Below, piece by piece: positions 41,961 through 53,194 of a stretch of DNA of 64,000 nucleotides. Origin of the DNA: Termitomyces sp. T153 (Eukaryota > Basidiomycota > Agaricomycetes > Agaricales > Lyophyllaceae); NCBI GenBank assembly GCA_018296165.2, contig JACKQL020000004.1:930001-994000 (forward strand). The letters run 5' to 3'. Each line of letters starts with the position of its first letter. Position 1 is the stretch's first letter. The position numbers were made by a program, and so were the translations under genes. The notes below the pieces were generated by a model, which saw only the letters and a list, made by a program, of their open reading frames with translations, had not been told where the DNA came from and did no database searches.

Positions 41961-44211
41961 CACTTTGGGAAATCCCCATAGTTTCTTGAGAAAAAGCTGT
42001 TAGAAACATGTTATATATTTATAACTGGTTTTTTTCTAGTTTCCCATGAAATGTATTTGGAAGAACATAATAAAAATACTTAAAAAATGTCAATGCTTTT
42101 CCTTGAGAGAAAGGAAATTTTTATCTTTCAATTAACCCTGAGATATAGATAGAAAAAATCAGACATGTTTCAAGTCTTTGTTCTCAAGACAAGAATGACA
42201 TTTATCTTTTAGTGTTCCTTTGTAAACATTTGTCATGTTTCTTTCAAGTGTTTCTCAGGGAAAATTCTTTGTCTCACTCACAAAAAATGTATTAGAAAAC
42301 TTAAAGTGTTTGTCAGGAAACATACATTAGGAAATATTTTAGTATTTGTTTAGAAACACAAATTAAATACACCTGTCACATCAACAAGCATGTCACTCAC
42401 CATCAACACATCTCATTGGGTCCTTCAAGTTCAAAACTAGATTTGTTTTATCTGTTCAATTCATATCAAGTCCAAAAGCAGGTAAAAAAGTTAGACTATA
42501 TGTGAGATAAATCATTCTATGGCAATAAAAAGAAGGTACTCAGTCAGAAGAAGAAAGTACAAGGTAAAGAAGAAGAAATAAAATAGTTAACACAAATTTT
42601 TTCTAGCTCCATAGGTATAACCACTTCAGCAAATTTGGTTCCAAATGGGTTCTGGAAGTTTCTGGTCAACTTATGCAGTTCTTCATCAATCATATCAATA
42701 ATGTTGGCCTTGTCCTACATTATCATATACTCAATCCTTAAATTTTTCTACCCTTTGATCCTCATGAGTTTCACACTCTCACACCAAACTCTTGTCCTTA
42801 TATTTTACACCATATAGGTTTATGAAATCTTAAAGAAAAACATGATCTTGCTTGCCTTGCTTGCTGTTTCTGCCAGTATCTTTGCAACCTTGGCAATTTT
42901 TACCTTATCTATTGCCTCTCTCTTTGTCTCCATCACTTCACAGCCATATATTGCAATTTTCTTTGTTGTCTTCTTTGTTATAATCATTTCATTTCTTCTT
43001 CTTTACCTTGTACTTTCTTATTCTGGCTGAGTACCTTCTTTTTATTGCCATAAAATGATTTATTTCATGTGTAGTTCTAACTTTTTTACTTGCTTTTGGA
43101 CTTGATGTAAATTTAACAGATCAAACAATTTTAGTTTCAAAATTGAAGGACCCAATGAGATGTGTCAATGAGCATGTCACTCACCATATTGTGAGTAACA
43201 TGCTTATTGATGCAACTTGTCAGGGGATGTCCCATTCCCCCTCTGTCTTGTTCTCCCTCCTTATGGTTTTTCCTTTATTCTCCTTTGTTTTCCCTATCTG
43301 CTGATCCCAGTTCTAGCCCTCAGGCTGCACTGGTTCTCTGTCCATAATTCTGACAAGTTTTGCCCCTTCTACATGGCCTCTCACCAGACCCCTGGATTGT
43401 TTCCTGCATTCCAGGCTTACCACTCATTGTAGGCCTCCCACCTTAGAGCACAGGTACTTTTGACTAAGGGCTATCTTTTGGTCATATTTGTACATGGTCA
43501 TGTGCTGGGAGTCTGGAGATCAAGGCCATTTACAATGGATTTCTGCTTTTTGATTGGACTCTGGATTTGGTTGTTGTTGGGTGTATTTTCCAGAAGCTCT
43601 GGAGTAAATTTTCCAAACACTGGCATTGGGCATCCTCAGACTTGTTCTCTTTGGATCTCCCTCTGCCAGGTGAGTAGCTAGAACTCTAGAACTTCTTGTA
43701 GATACTGAATAGACTTTGGATCTCCCTCTGCCAGTTGTGTGATTGAGCCACAGCCTCCAGAGTTGCCCTTAGACAGGTGTATTTAATTTGTGTTTCTAAA
43801 CAAATACTAAAATATTTCCTTATGTATGTTTCCTGACAAACCCTTTAAGTTTTCTGACAAACCCTTTAAGTTTTCTAATATATTCTTTGTGAGTGAGACA
43901 AAGAATTTTCCCTGAGAAATACTTGAAAAAAAACATGACAAATGTTTACAAAGGAACACTAAAAGATAAATGTCATTCTTTTCTTGAGAACAAAGACTTG
44001 AAACATGTCTAATCTTTTCTATCTGTATCTCAGGGTTAATCAAAAGATAAAAATTTCCTTTCTCTCAAGGAAAAGCATTGACATTTTTTTAACTATTTTT
44101 ATTATGTTCTTCCAAATACATTTCATGGGAAACTAGAAAAAAACCAGTTATATATACATAACATGTTTCTAATGGTTTTTTCTCAAGAAACTCTGGGGAT
44201 TTCCCAAAGTG
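41961..44211. mobile_element. Fold-back element with long inverted repeats, interrupted by an LTR
   Basis: Left arm 41961 to about 42595 and right arm about 42978-44211 are inverted copies. The left outer end is CACTTTGGGAAATCCCC and the right outer end GGGGATTTCCCAAAGTG; both arms end internally in 'gaagaagaaat'. Without the solo LTR at 43218-43775 the element is about 1.7 kb with arms of about 650 bp around a 380-bp centre. The centre's minus strand could encode a short peptide stretch (MIDEELHKLTRNFQNPFGTK) but has stops. No target duplication was found. Such palindromes arise from long-TIR DNA transposons or inverted duplication; the type is undetermined. Confidence 0.75.
43218..43775 (+). 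repeat. Solo LTR of family LTR2 inside the fold-back element
   Basis: TGTCAGGGGATGTCCC...TTGCCCTTAGACA, 558 bp. The sequence on its two sides is continuous in the opposite arm of the fold-back element, which shows it is an insertion. A clean target duplication could not be defined. Confidence 0.78.
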
Positions 44212-46004
44212 GTAGAAGCATCCAACAGAGCATAAATGATGGATAAACAATAATTGTCTTCCTTACAATAGAATCTCTTGTTTACTTTCAAACTCCACAC
44301 TCTTCATGGCAGGTGTTTTGACTGATTGTTTGAGAGCCTTGTTACTATGTATATTACTTATCTACACTTCAAAGATCAACAGCTATGGACACACCTACTT
44401 GTCTGTAAGTACATGTGCTTATTAAATCATATCTTTGCTTCTGTGGCTGCTCCACCATTGCTGGTAATGCTAATAATCTGATTTTGGGACTCAACTCAGA
44501 GCAGGTACCCTCTGCCTCAAGAGATATCTCTAGCTTTGGTCATATCTTAATTCTCTTGTTTAGATGCACTGGAAGAATGTTCTTTTATCTATTCATAGCC
44601 AACAGATGATCTCCTTACTTGTGCATGTGACCCTAATTCTGTTCACTACCTGTTGAACAAGCAAAATGGTGACTCTTTCAGACCATTCACTCCATTCTAT
44701 GCTGTGACTTGTCTGACTCTGAAGTATGCAAATGACATGCAAAAAGCATACCTGTGACTGATGAGTGCCCAGATGATCTATATGTAAATCATGTTCTATC
44801 CAGAACTATAACAAAACCTGAGTGCCCAACCTTACTAAATATGCACACAATGAATCTTTTGTTTGCAAGCTTGTGTCTGCCAGGTTGACTAGCTGTTATA
44901 TCATCTGCCCCCAAACAGGAAGCAGGAATTTGTGAGTCCAGGTAAAGTAAGAAGGATAGGTCTTGTCTCTGGTCTATGTACTTTTTCACAAGTAATTATC
45001 TGGGAAATGAACCACACTCACTTGAATTCAGGTGCCTCTCCTCTTATCAACATCACTGAGAGAGAATATCTTGTATGATTTGTACATTATGCTAATAAGA
45101 TAAATGGCCAACTTAATGGAGTAGGTGCTTCACTTTTTGTCTGATGCCACACTAACTTCTATTGCTTGTGTTTTGCTTGTGTAAACTGAAAAAACAATTG
45201 TCAGTTGGACATTCAAGCATTCAAGTATACCTAATTCTCTCTTGTTGGCTGTCATGCCAGTTTCTATGGTCTTTTATTGTCTAACTTGGAAATGCAAGGT
45301 CTGTATTATTCTTAGTTGCTCATGAATTGTCTGTAGATTTTTATAGTGGCCAACCATCATTCCAGGAAACTTAAAAGGCTTGAGGTCAAGCAGTGTTATA
45401 ACCAACAATTCTTTCCACCACCCACACCATCTATTATACAACTTCTCAGCACACTCTCAACCAACTCCAGTTTGACAGAAATGTTTTACTTCCACAGGTT
45501 TCTTACTGAAGTCAATCATTTATGATTATCATTCATTATGCTACACAATTTTGACATGTCTCAACTCAGGCATTCATCAAGTGCAAGCCAAAGGACCCTT
45601 TCCACAAATATGTTAACTTGCTCTGGTCATGACCCTTTGACAAGATACACAAAGGAATGGGCCATGGCAACTCAACAACCTGGCAGACTAGTGAGGATCC
45701 ATTCAGATGCCAAATCTACTGTCAAGGGTAAAAACAACATTATTTTTGCTACTTGGATTGTCTTTGAGCAAGGATCTGCTGTGAAGAAAGAATTGAACCT
45801 ATGATAATGAGCCATTCAGCTACCAATGAAAGAAAGTAGAAGTTATAACTTTTAAATTCTATCTAGGGGTGGGCCCCAGTGATATGGGATCGGCACTGAG
45901 CCTGTGTAAGCAACATTGCAAGCACAACATGCCCAAGCAGGGTTCATAATGGAATAAAAGATGCAGTGGATCAATGGATGCATGTAACAGAGCATCTGCT
46001 GAAC
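44212..46004. other. CpG-poor sequence without a recognised gene
   Basis: About 1.8 kb of AT-rich sequence. The plus frame at 45538-45804 has a protein-like end (QPGRLVRIHSDAKSTVKGKN) but no motif I can assign. The rest shows only short frames. It is probably decayed transposon sequence. Confidence 0.35.
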
Positions 46005-46110
46005 TTCCTTATTACAGTATCATATGGCACGGACTTGATATTTTACACACACTTACTGGTTTTGTTTGGCTATTTTTGCGCTACCTATTTAATTATGTCT
46101 AGAGTTTCAT
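46005..46110 (+). repeat. Short dispersed repeat R5, copy 2
   Basis: It matches 9268-9390 ('ccttattacagta', 'atggcacggacttgatattttaca', 'ctatttaatta'). Confidence 0.5.
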
Positions 46111-46688
46111 GTATCTGCCACCAGGGAAAAGTTTCATGTATTTGCCACCAGGGAAGAGCTTCATGTTGAGCACTTGAAGGTTTGCATCAAAGAGTCATCC
46201 TAGAAACAACAGTAGGCTTGTCCTTGTGCTAGTTGTTTTTCAATAAACTGGCATGCAAAACAAGGTGTTCAAATTAATAATCTGAGCTTTGATCAGAATA
46301 ACTCAATATTGGGCAGATGGGGGTAAGGGGACTCTGAGTTCCCATAGGAAACACTTCCCTGTTAAGAGCTCATGGGTAGTGTAAAAGTAGTGCTTGTTGA
46401 CCTGCAGATTTTTTATTCTTCTTCATGTGAGAAATTGTAAAGTTACAAACCTCATGAGCTCAATCCCCTCATCCTTACAACTTTGTGATAATTAGTTGTA
46501 GGGTATTATAGAGTATAGTAGTAAGTGGTATCATTACAAGCTTTGGACTATCCAATTAGATGCCAAAAGTGAGAATTATCTGATAAATAATAGAAGTTGC
46601 TGTTATTGGCAATGCTAATCCACAGAGATGCTTACACTACACATACATGAATACCTATTTGGCCTAGTCCTAGAATAATCAAAAAGAC

Positions 46689-46718
46689 TCATTCTCATTC
46701 TCATTCATTCTCATTCTC
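46689..46718. repeat. Microsatellite (TCATTC/TCTCAT)n
   Basis: Imperfect 6-bp repeats at the 3' end of the decayed F-box gene copy. They correspond to the Glu/Asn-rich end of that reading frame. Confidence 0.6.
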
Positions 46719-49700
46719 TACATTGCGTTTGAAGCCCTCAGAACATTTCATTTTGTAATCAAGGAACCTCTCATTGACTGGTCCCACATGCGCAAAGTCA
46801 AGAATCTCAATAATCTTTCCACCCTCCCCACTTTCAGCTGTCAAGCACAATCTCCCAATGGTTGGGTCCCATGCCATCATACCAAAGCCATTGTGACCAC
46901 AGCAAGCTAGAGTCTCCTGTCCAATATTAATTGTAGCAAATGCATGGACTGGGATGCCCAGGTATGCATGCCTCTCAATGGTGGACTGGCATTTCATGGA
47001 GTTGGACTCATGAACATTCATGCTGGTCACTCACTGGTATTCTGGGCTGATGTACCGATGCAATATGAAAGAAGGCATGGCTTGATGGTCCTCATTATCA
47101 ATCATATATATGAGTGAACAGAACACTCCAGGGAGAACGTGCACTGTGGAACAGGGGGGTTTGAATAGACTTTGCAGCATGACCAGGTGCTGAGATGCTT
47201 TGTAGATGAATGGAGGGTCCTCTGGTGTTGACCCAGCTCTTGGCCATAAATGCCAATGGCAGATTTCTCAAGACCATGACATTTTGGTGAAGACAAAGAT
47301 TGGTGGTGGGGGTCAAGAACAAGAATCTCAAAGAGGAAAGCCACTCTTGCCATTGTAGGGCCAAAGTTCATCTGCCATGCAAATGGATGTGATGACTTCT
47401 ATGGATAAAATCATACTGAATAGAGTTCTCAAGGTTTGCCCCCCCATAATGACATCTAGCATTTTTGTAAACTCTATGCCATGTGCAAATGTATCACCTT
47501 CACTGTTTTGACCAGTCCTTACCATGCACCAGATGAGCACAGAATTCTGTTTTGGGAGATGATGAACAGCTCTGACCCAGTGTTTCTGCAAATGCTTCAG
47601 TCAATGCAGACAATGGGGACCAAAAAAACCTGACATACCATTTGCAGAGAAAGATTCACAAATCTGGGTGCCAGTGACAAGGGCCAGTCCAAATGTTGAA
47701 AGACATAGCAGTTGAAAACCAGAATGGATGCTGCATAAGGATGCTCAATCTCAACAATTATGAGATGATCTTGATGATCTTCAAGTTGTCCTTTGTCATG
47801 CTGGAGAACACTTGCAAATGCAACACCTTCTCGACTGAATAATGACAGCTGTTCACTAGGACCAGTAAGCAGTAAATTGACTGTCTCAATGAAATGTTTA
47901 TTATCCAGATGGATTGACAAACAAAACCTGTGCTTTGTCATCTTTGAGTCAGCAGGCTCCTGGTAGATACTTGCTAATAGATCAAGCATGCTCAGATCTA
48001 CATGAATGCATTCTAAGATGTGTGAGACTGAATATTTTCTCAGGATCCTACAATGAAGGGTTATCACAGGTATATTTTTGGCTGAACTGAATTATAAAAT
48101 ACTCACTTTGCTGGCTTGCCCCGGGACATATAAGCTATCATGAGAACATGTTTATTTTTATACTTCATATACTTGGCCTGAAGTTGGTAGACTTCAAATT
48201 GGGTTTGACATTTGGCTAGAGCATGAGGTCCAGGATGATCAAGATAGTACAGTGCGATAAAGAAATGATAGGAATCATCTCTGATTGATGCGACGAGATA
48301 TTTGCCACCAGGGAGGAGCTTCATGTTAAGCACTTGGAGGTTTGCATCAAAAGTCATCCTAGAAATGACAGTAGGGTTATCTTTGTGCCAGTTATTTTGC
48401 ATTGAAATGGTGTGCAAAACAAGATGTTCAAATTCATAATCTGATCTTTGATCAGAGGGGGCGCGGTGGCTCAGCTGGCACCATCGCGTCCCAAAGCGGG
48501 TCACATGATCTGCGAGTGCAAGGTCGGGGTTTCGACTCTGGCTGAGTGCGCCTGTGTGGAAAAACACCTTAGACACCACGTGGGTTATTTCAACGCCGCC
48601 GGGAAGCCTCCGCCCGCACGTGCTCGACTAGCCAGGCTTTGTAGTGCAGGCCGACCAGGACCGAGCAATCAAGCACGTGGTTCAATGAGGCAATGTGACC
48701 ACCACGCTCGTGACAGATCAGAAAAAAGAGAAGTTTCCCCGGTGCGACGGATTTGGGAGAGGGTCCAGGCCTTCGCTGACCAAGCGGGTCGTGGCACGGG
48801 TAGGCGTGAGGATAGGAGTCAATAGTTCGAGCAGGCTGCCGACATAATGTGTGGTCCATCGGATGGGTTCAGTGCGGTCCGGTAAATACCGACCACGGCT
48901 GCTGGTTTGATCGGGTGTCAAGCCGAAAGGTGCAGCATGTCTGTCACTACAGTCCTCTGGGGCCAATAGGCGGCCCACTGGCTCATTCCGTCGCGGGTTC
49001 CGAATCTCGGGTTTGATCTTCCGAAAGTAGCGTCTAGGCGTGGGGAAGGGTTAGTCGTGAGACCCTTACTGGTGCGTGGGAGTGGGAGGCTATGAGCTGG
49101 CCGAGCGCCTCATCGTGGGACAATACCAGCGCGCACACAGTAAGCATTGCCGAGTACAGCTGGGTTTAGAAATTGGGAGGGCACGTTAACGGCAGATGGT
49201 AGCGGGACTTAGTGTGGGAAAACGGTACCACCCCCATTACGTACTGCGGGGCTTAGAACACGAAGGTCATGTGTAAAATAGGCCTCGAAGATAAATAAAA
49301 TGGATCATCATCATCATCATCTTTGATCAGAATAATTCAATGTTGGGTGGATGGGGGGAAGGGGAACTTTGATTTTCTGTAGGAAACACTTCTATATCAA
49401 GGGCTCATGGGTGAGATGAAAGTAGTGCTTGTTGACCTGCAGATAATGTATCAGTTTTGTAGGGGATTAAGTACTAGTTGCACTGGAAAATGGACTTGTA
49501 CTTACTCTTTGTAGAGCCATGATATCCTCAACCTGTAAGTAGGGGATGATACTACCTACAAAAATATCTAGGGGGATACTTGCCGCAACAAGACTCCACT
49601 TTGTTGGTGAGCCACATGGCTCACCAATATACTTCTGCAGTAAGACTTTGTGGATGGAGCAACCTGACCAACCTGCATGTTGGGGTTGCTATTCCTGGCT

Positions 49701-49860
49701 CAAGTCCATTTTTGAGGGTCAATGACACTGGGTCTAGTGCTGGTGGTTGTTACTATAAAACTTACACGTACCTCATTGCTACTTTATAGGCATGAGCATC
49801 CTTGTATTAAGTATAACAAAGGTCATGAACAATAACAATAACTCATTGAATGTGACAAAC
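46690..49860 (-). pseudogene. Decayed copy of the F-box gene at 61059-63349
   Basis: The minus strand follows the intact gene block by block. Exon 5 is 46690 to about 47600 (e.g. FAHVGPVNERFLDYKMKCSEGF against FSHAALPVERFLDWKMANPEGF). Exon 4 is 47640-48055 (ILECIHVDLSMLDLLASIYQEPADSK). Exon 3 is 48105-48443 plus 49332-49440 (LQVLNMKLLPGGKYLVASIRD). Introns sit in the same places. It is broken by frameshifts, stops and a SINE (48457-49318) in exon 3. Exon 2 is only partly conserved, with unrelated sequence at about 49590-49760. Similarity resumes through exon 1 and the upstream region to about 49860. CpG is nearly absent outside the SINE, whereas the intact gene has many. Confidence 0.85.
48457..49318 (+). 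mobile_element. tRNA-derived SINE, copy 1 (intact, CpG-rich, about 860 bp)
   Basis: It starts GGGGGCGCGGTGGCTCAGCTGG (A box TGGCTCAGCTGG). B-box-like GGTCGGGGTTTCGACTC is at 48522-48538, then a body of about 750 bp, and it ends in AATAAAATGG and an (ATC)n tail. It is flanked by exact 13-bp direct repeats ATCTTTGATCAGA at 48444-48456 and 49319-49331. The A/B-box spacing and class III promoter arrangement fit a tRNA-like head. There is no significant open frame. Its length is unusual for a SINE. It keeps CpG inside a CpG-depleted host pseudogene, so it is a recent insertion. Two older copies lie at 8640-9175 and 36086-36967. Confidence 0.85.
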
Positions 49861-50092
49861 AAGAAATCCTGATGGCAACTTGAACATTTTTACTTTTTTG
49901 GCAATTCATACAGTACTTAGATATACTTTTTTGTCCTGACTGTATAAGGTAAATGGAAGTCCAAAGCTTTGACATAATGGTACAAAGTAATAGTTTGTTG
50001 TGAATGTCCTGATGTGATTGAGCATGTGTATGAAGACTTTGCTGTGAGAGGATCCCAGCCCTGAAATCAGATTCTGAAAACAACCACACTGA
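49861..50092. other. CpG-poor spacer before the Helitron relic
   Basis: No Rep (HUH) motif or recognisable frame. Open frames on the minus strand have no protein-like features. Confidence 0.3.
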
Positions 50093-52681
50093 ATGAGAGT
50101 TTCCAACCCAATATCAATATTGCTGACCAGGCCTGACAATGGCTGCTTCTTTGAAAAGAATGGTCATCCTTATGACAATCCTAATGTTGTGCCATATAAC
50201 CCTTATCTCTCAGCCAAGTACAAATGTCACATCAATGTGGAGGTCTGTGCTTCAGTGGAAGTCATCAAGTACATTCACAAGTACATTTACAAAGGTCATG
50301 ATAGGACCACTTTGGAGATTGCTGGAGAGCAGAGGGATGAAATCAAGGAACACTTGGATGCCAGATACATTTCTGCAGCTGAATCATGCTGGCACATCTT
50401 TGAATTCAACATGCATGGAGAGCATCCTCCTGTATATTGATTACCTGTGCATTTGGAGGGCCAACATGAAGTCTACTTTCAGGATAATGAACCTTTGGAG
50501 ATGGTAGCTGCTAGGCCTAATGCAAACAAGACTGCACTCACTGCTTGGTTTGAAGCCAATGCCAAATTCCCTGATAACAACACCACTTATCAGAACTTTC
50601 CAACCAAGTTTGTCTATGAAGCTTCCAAGAGGACCTGGAAGGAGAGGCAGAGAGGAATGGCTATTGGGAGGATGTACTTTGCTTCACCAAAACAGGGAGA
50701 AAGGTTCTACCTCAGGATGCTCCTGACAGTTGTGACCAATGCAACATCATGGGCTGATCTCAGGACAGTCAATGGCCACACCTATCCTACTTACAAGGAG
50801 GCATGCAAGGCCCTTGGTCTTCTAGAAGATGATGCAGAATAGAGGCAGTGTCTTGCTGAAGCTGCTCCAATCCAATCAGGATCAGCTCTCAGACAGCTCT
50901 TTTGCACTATTCTATTCCACTGTGCTCCTACCACTCCAGAGGCTCTATGGGACAAATTCAAGCACTCCATTTGTGATGATCTTCAACACAGATTGGAGAA
51001 TATCAGGCAGTACAGGGACAGAGTCTTTACTGATGAAGATGTCTATGACTATGGCCTTTATCTGATCAATGACAATCTGAAGAATTTTGGCAAGACTCTT
51101 CAAGACTTTCCCAATATGCCAGAACCCCAACAAGTTTGGAATGTGATTCCAGGCAAGTTGGACATTGTATAAAGAGTTGACATTGATAGTGATTCAATGA
51201 TTTCAGGAAATAGGCTTTTGCAAGAAGAAACAGATTATGATGTTGAGGAGTTGAAGAGAAGGGTGGATGAAAACAAGGCCAGGTTTAATGGTGAACAACT
51301 GGGAGCCTTCAATGAAGTTATGGACCCTGTGGACAACAACTTGGGCAAGATGATATTCATTCACAGTGCAGGTGGATGTGGCAAAACATTTGTCTGCAAT
51401 ACTTTGGCTTCTGCTGTTTGGTCCAATGGAGATGTGGCATTATGTGTAGCATCATCTGGGATTGCTGCCTTATTGCTGGAGGGTGGTAGAACTGCACATT
51501 CAAGGTTCAAAATCCCCATTCCTACTCTGGATACATCCATTGCCAATATCAAAAGAGGAACTCAGTTGTCTCAACTCTTACTCCAGACCAAAGTTGTCAT
51601 CTGGGATGAAGTCCCAATGCAACACAAAAATGCCATTGACTCTGTGGATCGAGGGTTCAGAGACATCCTGGAGAAGGATGTGCCTTTTGGTGGAGTGACT
51701 GTGGTGTTTGGAGGAGATTTTTGGCAAACTCTTCCAGTTATTCAATGGGGACTCAGGCAGCAGATGATTGCTGCTTCATTCAAAAGAGGCAGACTTTGAG
51801 ATCAGATTCATGTTCACTACCTGTTTCAAAACATGAGATTGGATCAGACTCCTGATAATGTCGCTCATGCAGCATGGTTATTAGATGTTGGTGCTGGAAA
51901 AAATCTTGGGCCTGGAGAAACAGTACGACTTCCTGCAACTATGATCTGTGATGACAATTCTGTCACTGGATTGATCTCTTCCACTTATCCTCATATTGAT
52001 CACCATCAAGATGATCAGTATTATCTGGACCATACCATCCTTTCTGGCAAGAACTCTGATGTAGAGGATATCAACTCTGAAGTTCTGCAGAAATGTCCAG
52101 GAGAGGAGAAAATCTTGCAGAGTGCAGACTCTATTATATCTGATGATGGGAATCCTAATGGCCTTGGATTGTATCCAATGGAATACCTGAACTCTCTCAG
52201 AGCCAGCAGTTTGCCTTTGGCTAAATTGGCTTTGAAGATTGGTGTTCCTGTCATGCTGCTCAGGAATCTGGATACAACCAAAGGACTTTGCAATGGGACA
52301 AGAATGATTGTCACTCACATCAGTACCAGAGTTCTCAGATGTAGGATCATCAGTGGGGATGCCAAGTTTGCAGGATCAATTGTTTTGATTCCAATAATCA
52401 ATATGGATGTGTCTGAAGAAGATTTGTCAATTCTATTGTGCAGGAGACAATTCCCAGTTTGATTGGCCTTTGCTATGACAATCAACAAGTCTCAGGGTCA
52501 ATCAGTCAAGCATGTTGGATTGGACCTTCAATCAGGAGTTTTTTCACATGGCCAACTTTATGTTGCACTCTCTTGGTGCACATCAGGAGATCATATCAAA
52601 GTCATCTTGGACCTAGAAAACACATCAAGAAAGACTGCAAATATTGTCTATCAGGAAATCCTGAATGGTTTACAAATGTAA
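50093..52681 (+). pseudogene. Helitron RepHel relic (C-terminal Rep part and PIF1-like helicase)
   Basis: A single frame runs from about 50093 to the stop at 52679-52681 with only a few internal stops. The first block, VVPYNPYLSAKYKCHINVEV then IKYIHKYIYKGHD, is the conserved region after the Rep domain of fungal Helitrons. The helicase has Walker A SAGGCGKTF (about 51370), Walker B VVIWDEVPM (about 51595), GGDFWQTLPV (51710), GVPVMLLRNLD (52240) and motif [19 protein letters not shown]...GQLYVALSW (52480-52580). Stops are TGA at 50438, 51797 and 52460, plus TAG at 50840 and TAA at 51170. The TGAs sit at sites where Arg is plausible. The HUH nuclease part is missing, and no hairpin or CTRR end was found. 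Dead copy. Confidence 0.85.
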
Positions 52682-52971
52682 GTGTGAGTTTTGTTGATTC
52701 AAGCAACAAATTGCTAATTTCTATGAACTTCAGCACCTAATGTCTATAGCTGGACCATGTAGTATAGATATTCTTAATGGTTTACAAATGTAAGTGTGAC
52801 AGTTTAAATAATTACATTAGCACTAACTTCTATAATTTTCAGCATCTCTAAAATATACCAGTGGACATTGTAGTATTTTGTTAATAATGTAATATAGATA
52901 CATGATTGGTCCATACATGAAATCTCAGTGTATTGAATTGTAAGAGAAAAGCAACACTTGGTCAACAAAAT
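52682..52971. other. CpG-poor spacer downstream of the Helitron relic
   Basis: The phrase 'ggtttacaaatgtaagtgtga' occurs at the Helitron coding end (about 52668) and again at about 52780, an imperfect duplication of about 100 bp. No gene was found. Confidence 0.4.
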
Positions 52972-53194
52972 ACAAAGACCTAACTGAACAAAGTGAGGTT
53001 GGGTCTGGGACTTAGCATTGAGTTAGAAATACAAGGACCTAACTAAACAAAGTGAGGTTGGGTCTGGGACTTAGCATTTGAGTTAGAAATACAAGGACCT
53101 AACTGAACAAAGTGAGGTTGAGTCTGGAACTTAGCATTGAGTTAGAAATACAAGGACCTAACCAAACAAAATGAGGTTGGGTCTGAAATGAAGC
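52972..53194. repeat. Minisatellite, 59-60 bp unit, about 3.7 copies
   Basis: Units start at about 52972, 53031, 53091 and 53150 (partial). The core is ACCTAACTGAACAAAGTGAG followed by GTTGGGTCTGGGACTTAGCAT. Copies differ at a few positions. The array ends exactly where the CpG-rich gene island begins. Confidence 0.85.

Noticed and set aside
42635..43030. Hydrophobic plus-strand frames in the centre of the fold-back element
   Set aside because: Hydrophobicity follows from T-rich sequence on this strand. There are no conserved motifs and the region is between repeat arms.
43211..43780. Target duplication for the LTR2 copy in the fold-back element
   Set aside because: The flanks CAACT and GGTGT do not match; the LTR is defined only by its ends and the interrupted inverted arm.
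48448..48825. 125-codon frame across the SINE
   Set aside because: It starts in the target duplication and crosses the tRNA-like head. It is not conserved in the other SINE copies.
52972..53194. Possible CRISPR-like array
   Set aside because: Units are contiguous 59-60 bp tandem copies without unique spacers, and the genome is eukaryotic.
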